This document shows positions 7,122 to 12,130 of a stretch of 12,130 nucleotides of DNA, one piece after another; position 1 is the first letter of the stretch, and the number at the start of each line of letters is the position of its first letter. The notes beneath the pieces were generated by a model. The model made no database searches and was not told the DNA's origin. It worked only from the letters and a program-made list of their open reading frames with translations. Source of the DNA: DATFWC01 sp045801465. Its GTDB lineage: Bacteria > Pseudomonadota > Alphaproteobacteria > Rhizobiales > Xanthobacteraceae. The position numbers and the translations under genes were made by a program. The stretch spans positions 1 through 12,130 of the forward strand of contig JBJMSU010000133.1 in assembly GCA_045801465.1 (NCBI GenBank). The letters are read 5' to 3'.

Positions 7122-7855
7122 CGGGGGCCGGGACCGGCGTCGGCAAGGCGGTTTCGATTGCGCTGATGCGCGAAGGGTACGCCGCCGTGCTTGCCGGGCG
7201 GCGCCAGGACAAGCTCGAGGAGACCGCGCAGGAAGGCCGCGCCATCGGCGCCAAGACGCTGGTGGTCCCGACCGACGTCAGCGATCCAACCGCCGTCAAG
7301 ACGCTGTTCGCACGCACCAAGGACACGTTCGGCCGCCTCGACGTCCTGTTCAACAACGCTGGCATCGGCGCGCCGGCAATGCCGCTGGAGGACCTGCCGC
7401 TCGAGACCTGGCGCAAGGTCGTCGACACCAACCTCACCGGCATGTTCCTGTGCACCCAGGAGGCGATCCGGCTGATGAAGGCGCAGGACCCGCGCGGCGG
7501 CCGCATCATCAACAACGGCTCGATCTCGGCACACACGCCGCGTCCGCGCTCGGTGGCCTATACGGCGACCAAGCACGCGGTCACCGGCTTGACCAAGCAG
7601 ACCGCGCTCGACTGCCGCGGTCAGGACATCTGCTGCGGCCAGATCGACATCGGCAACGCCGCAACGCCGCTCACCGAACGCATGGTCCAGGGCCAGGGGG
7701 TCATGCAGCCGGACGGCCGCATGATGACGGAAGCCCGCATGGACGCCGCTGACGTCGGCCGGGCGGTTGCCTACATGGCGAACCTTCCCCTCGACACCAA
7801 CGTGTTGTTCATGACCGTGATGGCGAACCTGATGCCGTTCGTCGGCCGCGGATAA
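7097..7855 (+). CDS. Short-chain dehydrogenase/reductase (SDR)
   Basis: The 252-residue classical SDR has the Rossmann glycine motif TGAGTGVG at 9-16, the NNAG motif at 86-89, the structural Asn112 and the catalytic Ser142, Tyr155 and Lys159 (YTATK). Arg35-Arg36 after the second strand suggest NADP(H) preference. The usual PG after the catalytic Lys region is replaced by CGQIDIGNAATP, a pattern I associate with one SDR subfamily rather than with inactivation. The substrate cannot be predicted. The start is secure: AAGGAGA at 7084-7090 lies six bases before the ATG. It overlaps the end of the DUF1194 gene in another frame. The next gene starts 53 bases on, so all three may be one transcript. 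Confidence 0.92.
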   Translation: MAIKVAVVTGAGTGVGKAVSIALMREGYAAVLAGRRQDKLEETAQEGRAIGAKTLVVPTDVSDPTAVKTLFARTKDTFGRLDVLFNNAGIGAPAMPLEDLPLETWRKVVDTNLTGMFLCTQEAIRLMKAQDPRGGRIINNGSISAHTPRPRSVAYTATKHAVTGLTKQTALDCRGQDICCGQIDIGNAATPLTERMVQGQGVMQPDGRMMTEARMDAADVGRAVAYMANLPLDTNVLFMTVMANLMPFVGRG

Positions 7856-7908
7856 CGTTCTCGTCACGATCATGATCAGCGCGGCACCGGGGCCGCCCCG
7901 GAGGACAA

Positions 7909-8436
7909 ATGTTCGATCCCCTCGCACCCACGCTCGAGCACTGGCGCGAATTCTACCTGCTCGTCGGCACGGCGGCGGCCGCGCTCGTCGCCCTTCTTTT
8001 CGTGGCGGCGTCGATCGGCGCCGGATTCCTGAGCGCCGAACGCAGCTCCAACTCGCGGACCTATATGAGCCCGGTGGTGCTTCATTTCACCGCCGTCCTG
8101 TTCGCCTGCATGATCGGGCTCGTGCCGTCGCATACAAGGATGTCGTTCGGGCTGCTCATTGCGGCCGGCTCTATCGCCGCGCTGATCTATTCAGCCCTTA
8201 TTCTGGCGCGGGTGCTCAAGTCCGCCACAATCGACCTCGCCGATCGGCTGGCCTACGGGATCGCGCCCATCATCGGCTATGCCGCGGGCCTCGTGGCTGC
8301 CGGCCTTTTTTTGGTGGGCTCCCGCCGCGCGCCGGACGTGCTGGCCGGCGCCCTCGTCTGGCTGCTCACCGTCAATATCCGCAATGCCTGGGATCTGGCG
8401 CTGTTTCTGAGCGACCGGCGGCCCGGGGCGTCCTGA
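7909..8436 (+). CDS. Small multi-spanning membrane protein of unknown function
   Basis: The 175-residue protein is not recognised as a named family. It has four or five hydrophobic segments, at about 16-40, 55-74, 79-100, 115-137 and 143-162, separated by short polar loops with Arg, Ser and Asp. It has no cleavable signal peptide; the N-terminal 14 residues are polar (APTLEHWREF). The start is well supported by GGAGG at 7900-7904, four bases before the ATG. It is in the same direction as the SDR gene, 53 bases downstream, and converges on the cytochrome c gene. A transport, sensing or assembly role would be speculation. Confidence 0.8.
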   Translation: MFDPLAPTLEHWREFYLLVGTAAAALVALLFVAASIGAGFLSAERSSNSRTYMSPVVLHFTAVLFACMIGLVPSHTRMSFGLLIAAGSIAALIYSALILARVLKSATIDLADRLAYGIAPIIGYAAGLVAAGLFLVGSRRAPDVLAGALVWLLTVNIRNAWDLALFLSDRRPGAS

Positions 8437-8445
8437 CACGAATTC

Positions 8446-8465
8446 GACGGCGGCACGATGCCGTC
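8446..8465. terminator. Short stem-loop between convergent genes
   Basis: GACGGC (8446-8451) pairs with GCCGTC (8460-8465) around an 8-base loop, overlapping the stop codon of the minus-strand cytochrome gene. There is no T-run on either strand, so it is a weak terminator candidate, supported mainly by its place in a 27-base gap between converging genes. Confidence 0.25.
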
Positions 8466-8865
8466 AGTTGGCGCCGCTCGCCTCCAGGAACGCGATGATG
8501 GTGGCGCGCTCGTCGGCCGAGGCATGCCCGCCATAGGGCTTCATGTTGTTGCCGGGCACGACCTGATCGGGATTGGCGATGAAACGATCGAGCGTGGCCT
8601 TGTCCCAGACGAGATCCGCGTTCTTCATGGCGTCGGAATAGCCGTAGCCGGCGAGCGAGCCGGCCTTGCGGCCGATGATTCGGTGGAGATTGGGCCCGAG
8701 GCGATTGTCGCCGTCGCGCAATGTGTGACAGGTGCGGCAGGCGTTGTTGAACAGAAGCTGCCCGGCGTCCGTGTTCGCCTTGTCCTGGCCGATGGCCGGC
8801 GCGGTGGCGAGCGCCAGGACGGCAGCCCAAAGCAGGGTCGAAACGGTCATCCCGATCGTATCCAT
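8464..8865 (-). CDS. Periplasmic class I cytochrome c
   Basis: The 133-residue precursor has a hydrophobic leader ending near APAIGQD (about residues 22-28) and a mature domain of about 107 residues. The haem-binding motif CRTCH is at 43-47. LGPNLHRIIGR follows at 56-66, as in cytochrome c2/c550-type proteins, and the likely axial Met108 is in PGNNMKPYGG. It should carry electrons in the periplasm. The leader lacks a Lys or Arg near its start, which is unusual. The start is uncertain: ATG at 8868, 8865 or 8850 and GTG at 8901 are all in frame with no clear ribosome site. It follows the cupin gene in the same direction after 88 bases and may share its transcript; no oxidoreductase partner is adjacent. 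Confidence 0.9.
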   Translation of the reverse strand: MDTIGMTVSTLLWAAVLALATAPAIGQDKANTDAGQLLFNNACRTCHTLRDGDNRLGPNLHRIIGRKAGSLAGYGYSDAMKNADLVWDKATLDRFIANPDQVVPGNNMKPYGGHASADERATIIAFLEASGAN

Positions 8866-8953
8866 CATAACGACGGACGTTAACGCGCCGGCAATCGCCA
8901 CGTTCCGTCCGGCGAGGCTGCATCAAGTCATGGCGCCTGAAGGGGCGACGCAG

Positions 8954-9424
8954 TTATTCGAGCTCGACGGTCTTGAAGTCCGCCGGGAGCACGATTTCCA
9001 GCACCTCGCAGTCGTCCGAATAGTCGAGCACCCTGTGGCGGATGCGCGGCGGCTGCAGCCATGCGCTTCCGGCCCGCATCGTGTGCGCGCCCTCCCCCTC
9101 GAGCTCGGTCTTGATCCAGCCCTTGAGGACATAGACCATCTGGAAATCGACCTCGTGGTAATGGAGCTTGGAAACCTCCTGCGGCTCGCATGGGGGCACG
9201 AAACGGATCACGTGCGCCTGCACCATGCCGCCCGTGGCCTTAGCCATGCCGAGATCGCGGTATTTCGCGTAACGGCGCAGACCGAGCGCGAAATCCTCTT
9301 CCTCGAGATGGCTGACCGTGAAGGCCTGCTTGCGCCGGCCCGCCACGCGCGCCGCCGGCGCTTTGACGCCTGCCCGTTTGCGAGCGGCGGTGCGCGCCGG
9401 TGCGCCTGCCTTTTGTGGTCGCAT
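8954..9424 (-). CDS. Cupin-domain protein with basic N-terminal tail
   Basis: The 156-residue protein has a tail of about 33 residues rich in Ala, Arg and Lys, then a single cupin domain at about 65-150. Cupin motif 1 contains His88 and His90 (LHYHEVDFQMVYVLKG); the position normally held by Glu is Gln95. Motif 2 supplies His130 (PPRIRHRV). A metal site of three His plus Gln is possible. Single-domain cupins include dioxygenases, isomerases and regulators, so the reaction is unknown. The basic tail could bind nucleic acid or simply be disordered. The ATG at 9424 is chosen because of the very strong ribosome site just upstream; an in-frame start at 9526 would add 34 residues of unlikely composition. 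Confidence 0.85.
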   Translation of the reverse strand: MRPQKAGAPARTAARKRAGVKAPAARVAGRRKQAFTVSHLEEEDFALGLRRYAKYRDLGMAKATGGMVQAHVIRFVPPCEPQEVSKLHYHEVDFQMVYVLKGWIKTELEGEGAHTMRAGSAWLQPPRIRHRVLDYSDDCEVLEIVLPADFKTVELE

Positions 9425-9428
9425 GGAT

Positions 9429-9438
9429 CCCTCCTCCC
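9429..9438 (-). promoter_or_regulatory. Ribosome binding site of the cupin gene
   Basis: On the minus strand GGGAGGAGGG ends four bases before the ATG at 9424. It is the strongest Shine-Dalgarno-like sequence in the window and decides the cupin start. Confidence 0.75.
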
Positions 9439-9641
9439 GTCTGCGCGGGGCCCGGCACCCCGCCGCCTTACAAGCTAGCACGGCATCAGCTAGCGCGGCC
9501 GGCATTTCCGCACGCGGTCTGGCCACAGGTTGCGCGGCGGCGTACCGGCGTGGTGGCGTTCGAAGCTATCCGGCCGCGGCGACGGTTCGACGCCACGGCC
9601 GGCTCGCAGCTCCAAGGGCGATCCAGGGATCCCCGGAAATC

Positions 9642-9944
9642 CTAATGCAGGCGGAACTCGCCATTGATGGCGCGCATCTCCGCCGGCCGGATCAGACGCG
9701 AATGGGCGACCGTCACCGAGTGCAACGGGCCCTCGAGCGTCTCCCGCCAGAACGCGAGAAAGCGTTGAAGGATCGGGAATTCGGGATAGAGGTCGTATTG
9801 CTGCCAGACAAACGTCTGCAGGAGCCAGGGATGATCAGGGCGATGGTAGAGAATGTGGGCGGTCGTCAGGCCGTATCCTTTGACCTGTTTCACGAAATCG
9901 TCTGAGACGACAGGACTTTCCTGCGCGATTGCCTTCGAGATCAT
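9642..9944 (-). CDS. usg: Usg family protein
   Basis: The 100-residue protein matches the Usg family along its length: VSDDFVKQVKGYGLTTAHIL, then YHRPDHPWLLQTFVWQQYDL, then PEFP..QRFLAFW, and finally GPLHSVTVAHSRLI. Usg is a small alphaproteobacterial protein named for its place upstream of trpF in Caulobacter; its biochemical role is unproven, although it has been described as a probable regulator. Here no trp gene is near. The start is firm: GGAGGG at 9950-9955 on the minus strand, five bases before the ATG. It is followed, after 217 bases, by the cupin gene in the same direction, so it may be transcribed alone. Confidence 0.92.
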   Translation of the reverse strand: MISKAIAQESPVVSDDFVKQVKGYGLTTAHILYHRPDHPWLLQTFVWQQYDLYPEFPILQRFLAFWRETLEGPLHSVTVAHSRLIRPAEMRAINGEFRLH

Positions 9945-10064
9945 TGGTGCCCTCCAGCCCGGCGGACTCCAGTTTGCGTGCGACTCACCATCACTACAAG
10001 CCTAAACCCTGAATTAAGTGTTTACTTTCAAGGCAATGGCAGCATTCGCGGAGTCCTGCTACCA

Positions 10065-10090
10065 AGCACGGCCTGTGCTCTTTCGAGCAC
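10065..10090. repeat. Alternative hairpin in the usg-groES region
   Basis: GTGCTC (10075-10080) pairs perfectly with GAGCAC (10085-10090) around a 4-base loop. The same GTGCT can instead pair with AGCAC at 10065-10069. The two stems are mutually exclusive. It could be a protein-binding palindrome or a 5' leader structure if transcription starts upstream; neither is shown. Confidence 0.4.
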
Positions 10091-10181
10091 CGACCTAACC
10101 GCATCGCTGCCGCGCCAGTTCCCAAATTTTTTTCCGCCGAGGAATGGAACTTTACCAAAAAAGCCTGATTTGCCCGCCTGT

Positions 10182-10208
10182 TAGCAGCCTCATGAGATGA
10201 GTGCTAAT
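10182..10208. promoter_or_regulatory. CIRCE operator (HrcA site) of groESL
   Basis: TTAGCAGCC, nine spacer bases, then GAGTGCTAA. The CIRCE consensus is TTAGCACTC-N9-GAGTGCTAA: the right arm matches 9 of 9 bases, the left arm 7 of 9, and the spacer is exact. It lies 136 bases before groES. HrcA repressor binding here should hold groESL down outside heat stress. hrcA itself is not in the window. Confidence 0.88.
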
Positions 10209-10214
10209 TTTTTC

Positions 10215-10243
10215 TTCCCTCCCTCTTGCGGCATGCTATAAAC
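10215..10243 (+). promoter_or_regulatory. Candidate groESL promoter
   Basis: TATAAA at 10238-10243 is a fair -10 box, and CTTCCC at 10215-10220 lies 17 bases upstream as a poor -35. The CIRCE element would end just ahead of it. The first three bases CTT resemble the start of an RpoH -35 (CTTG), but the match is too weak to assign a sigma factor. Confidence 0.3.
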
Positions 10244-10344
10244 CCGCCTATCTCGCCGCGCGGAGGGGTTCGGCAGCGTTTGCTGCCGATACGCCACCGT
10301 TGCAAAACCTCATAATCATCGAGTTGCTACACAGGAGGAGAACG

Positions 10345-10659
10345 ATGAAATTTCGTCCGCTTCACGACCGCGTCGTCGTCAAGCGCATTGACGCCGAGGA
10401 AAAGACCGCCGGCGGCATCATCATCCCCGATACGGCCAAAGAGAAGCCGCAGCAGGGTGAGGTCATCGCCGTCGGGCCGGGCGGGCGCGACGAGTCCGGC
10501 AAGCTGATTCCGATCGACGTCAAGGCGGGCGACCGGGTCCTGTTCGGCAAGTGGTCGGGCACCGAGGTGAAGATCGACGGCACCGAGTACCTGATCATGA
10601 AGGAAAGCGACATCATGGGGGTGCTGGTCGAAGAGGCCGCCCGCAAGAAGGCCGCCTAA
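10345..10659 (+). CDS. groES: Co-chaperonin GroES
   Basis: The 104-residue protein is the 10 kDa lid that caps the GroEL ring and encloses folding substrates with ATP in the cytoplasm. MKFRPLHDRVVVKR opens the protein, the mobile loop that contacts GroEL is TAGGIIIPDTAKEK, and the GEVIAVGPGG and YLIMKESDIMGVL motifs are all present. The slightly extended KKAA tail and the length are normal for Hyphomicrobiales. The ATG at 10345 follows AGGAGGAG at 10333-10340, four bases away; an upstream in-frame ATG at 10201 is ignored because it lies within the CIRCE right arm. groEL follows after 137 bases. Confidence 0.98.
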   Translation: MKFRPLHDRVVVKRIDAEEKTAGGIIIPDTAKEKPQQGEVIAVGPGGRDESGKLIPIDVKAGDRVLFGKWSGTEVKIDGTEYLIMKESDIMGVLVEEAARKKAA

Positions 10660-10685
10660 CCTCCTTCAATCCTGCGCCGTCGCCA

Positions 10686-10700
10686 GCCGGCGGAGCCGGC
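10686..10700. repeat. Small hairpin between groES and groEL
   Basis: GCCGGC (10686-10691) and GCCGGC (10695-10700) are separated by GGA. The hexamer is self-complementary, so the two copies are both a direct and an inverted repeat and can form a tight GC stem 27 bases after the groES stop. It may slow ribosomes or polymerase or stabilise the groES part of the message; no direct evidence. Confidence 0.35.
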
Positions 10701-10796
10701 ACGCGAGCGACACGCAATGCAACCGGTCTCGTTAGCGCGGGCGGCTTTCAAGCCGTTCCGCCGACGCGAGCCAGTCAACACAGGGACACGTGAAAA

Positions 10797-12130
10797 ATGG
10801 CTGCCAAGGAAGTCAAATTCTCGGTCGACGCGCGCGACAAGATGCTGCGCGGCGTCGACATTCTCAACAATGCCGTGAAGGTGACGCTCGGCCCCAAGGG
10901 CCGCAACGTGGTGCTCGACAAGAGCTTCGGCGCCCCGCGCGTCACCAAGGACGGCGTCACCGTCGCCAAGGAAATCGAGCTCGAGGACAAGTTCGAGAAC
11001 ATGGGCGCACAGATGGTGCGCGAGGTCGCGTCCAAGACCTCGGACGTGGCCGGTGACGGCACCACCACGGCGACCGTGCTCGCCGCCGCGATCGTCAAGG
11101 AAGGCGCCAAGGCGGTGGCCGCCGGCATGAACCCGATGGACCTCAAGCGCGGCGTCGATCTCGCGGTCGAAGCCATCGTTGCGGATCTGCAGAAGAACTC
11201 GAAGAAGGTCACCTCGAACGAGGAGATCGCCCAGGTCGGCACCATCTCGGCCAACGGCGATGCCGAGATCGGGCGCTTCCTGGCCGATGCCATGAAGAAG
11301 GTCGGCAACGAGGGCGTCATCACGGTTGAAGAAGCCAAGTCGCTCGAGACCGAACTCGACGTCGTCGAAGGCATGCAGTTCGACCGCGGCTACATCTCGC
11401 CCTACTTCGTCACCAACGCCGACAAGATGCGCGTTGAGATGGACGACGCCTACATCCTGATCAACGAGAAGAAGCTCTCCAACCTGAACGAACTGCTTCC
11501 GCTGCTGGAAGCCGTGGTGCAGACCGGCAAGCCGCTCGTGATCGTTGCGGAAGACGTCGAAGGCGAGGCTTTGGCCACGCTGGTGGTCAACCGTCTGCGC
11601 GGTGGCCTCAAGGTCGCCGCCGTCAAGGCACCAGGCTTCGGCGACCGCCGCAAGGCCATGCTGCAGGACATCGCGATCCTGACCGGCGGCCAGGCGATCT
11701 CGGAAGACCTCGGCATCAAGCTCGAGAACGTGACGCTCGCCATGCTCGGTCGCGCCAAGAAGGTGATGATCGAGAAGGAGAACACCACGATCGTCAACGG
11801 CGCCGGCAAGAAGGTCGACATCGAGGGGCGCATCAACCAGATCAAGGCGCAGATCGAGGAGACCACCTCGGACTACGACCGCGAGAAGCTGCAGGAGCGT
11901 CTGGCCAAGCTCGCGGGCGGCGTCGCGGTGATCCGCGTCGGCGGCGCGACCGAAGTCGAGGTGAAGGAGCGCAAGGATCGCGTGGATGACGCGATGCATG
12001 CGACCCGTGCAGCGGTTGAAGAAGGCATCGTGCCGGGCGGCGGCGTCGCCCTGCTCCGCGCCTCCGAGCAGCTCAAGCGCATCAAGACCCAGAACGACGA
12101 CCAGAAGACCGGCGTCGAGATCGTGCGCAA
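10797..12130 (+). CDS. groEL: Chaperonin GroEL, 3' end missing
   Basis: The frame opens at 10797 (MAAKEVKFSVDARDKMLRG) and stays open for 444 codons to the window edge, so about 100 C-terminal residues of a usual 540-550 are missing. GroEL is the ATP-driven 14-subunit folding chamber that works with GroES. The nucleotide-binding segment VTLGPKGRNVVLD and the ATP/Mg motif VAGDGTTTATVL with Asp87 are present. The ATPase Asp398 lies in RVDDAMHATRAAVEEG, and GGGVALL is near the end. Numbering is the same as in E. coli at Asp87 and Asp398, so there is no indel between them. The ribosome site is weak (AGGGA at 10782-10786, ten bases from the ATG), consistent with reading from the groES message. Alphaproteobacteria often have several groEL copies; this one, with groES and CIRCE, is a regulated type. 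Confidence 0.98.
   Translation, partial: MAAKEVKFSVDARDKMLRGVDILNNAVKVTLGPKGRNVVLDKSFGAPRVTKDGVTVAKEIELEDKFENMGAQMVREVASKTSDVAGDGTTTATVLAAAIVKEGAKAVAAGMNPMDLKRGVDLAVEAIVADLQKNSKKVTSNEEIAQVGTISANGDAEIGRFLADAMKKVGNEGVITVEEAKSLETELDVVEGMQFDRGYISPYFVTNADKMRVEMDDAYILINEKKLSNLNELLPLLEAVVQTGKPLVIVAEDVEGEALATLVVNRLRGGLKVAAVKAPGFGDRRKAMLQDIAILTGGQAISEDLGIKLENVTLAMLGRAKKVMIEKENTTIVNGAGKKVDIEGRINQIKAQIEETTSDYDREKLQERLAKLAGGVAVIRVGGATEVEVKERKDRVDDAMHATRAAVEEGIVPGGGVALLRASEQLKRIKTQNDDQKTGVEIVR

Larger units (their letters stand above)
9945..10344. other. Intergenic region between usg and groES
   Basis: This 400-base stretch separates two divergent genes and is clearly more AT-rich than its surroundings. 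It must hold the usg promoter (minus strand) and the groESL promoter (+ strand). Its recognisable content is an alternative hairpin at 10065-10090, a CIRCE operator at 10182-10208 and a TATAAA box at 10238-10243. On the minus strand a TTGAAA occurs at 10025-10030 but no good -10 follows at normal spacing. The short reading frame at 9978-10184 lacks a ribosome site and family-like content and is not called. Confidence 0.7.

Noticed and set aside
9318..9905. Plus-strand open frame of 195 codons across the cupin-usg gap
   Set aside because: It is antisense to parts of both the cupin and usg genes, has Arg/Ala-rich composition, no ribosome site and no motif.
9978..10184. Small 68-codon frame upstream of groES
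   Set aside because: It has no Shine-Dalgarno, runs through AT-rich regulatory DNA and ends inside the CIRCE element.
10656..11999. Minus-strand open frame of 447 codons opposite groEL
   Set aside because: The + strand is unmistakably groEL; the antisense frame is a codon-bias artefact.

Overview
The window is high-GC DNA from an alphaproteobacterium, most likely of the Hyphomicrobiales (Bradyrhizobium/Rhodopseudomonas/Xanthobacteraceae-like). The signs are a Usg-family protein (typical of alphaproteobacteria), a groESL operon behind a CIRCE operator, an Anbu-type peptidase cluster, and palindromic intergenic repeats resembling those common in Bradyrhizobium relatives. Taxonomy below order level is inference.

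Layout. (a) 1-2630: the Anbu cluster, all on the + strand: the 3' part of an alpha-E (DUF403) protein, a bacterial transglutaminase-like protein with an intact Cys-His-Asp triad, then the proteasome-like peptidase Anbu. Two back-to-back related palindromes lie between the last two genes. (b) 2789-5053: a two-TM membrane receptor with an extracytoplasmic sensor region and GGDEF and EAL domains, predicted to turn over cyclic-di-GMP. (c) 5067-5196: a nested palindromic repeat between convergent genes. (d) 5207-6322 (-): a tripartite-tricarboxylate-transporter-type periplasmic receptor. It diverges from 6342-8436 (+): an exported DUF1194/VWA protein that overlaps a short-chain dehydrogenase gene, followed by a small multi-TM protein. 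(e) 8464-9944 (-): usg, a basic-tailed cupin and a periplasmic class I cytochrome c. (f) 9945-12130: a 400-base intergenic region with an alternative hairpin and a CIRCE operator, then groES and the first 444 codons of groEL, which runs off the right edge.

Working together. The Anbu-cluster genes are probably one functional unit; a circularly permuted ATP-grasp enzyme would be expected just left of the window. groES and groEL form one heat-shock operon under predicted HrcA control. The remaining genes look like ordinary sensory, transport and redox functions with no obvious pathway link. No tRNA, rRNA, CRISPR, prophage or transposase gene was seen. The least understood system here is the alpha-E/transglutaminase/Anbu set: the gene association is known, but its substrate and product are not established.
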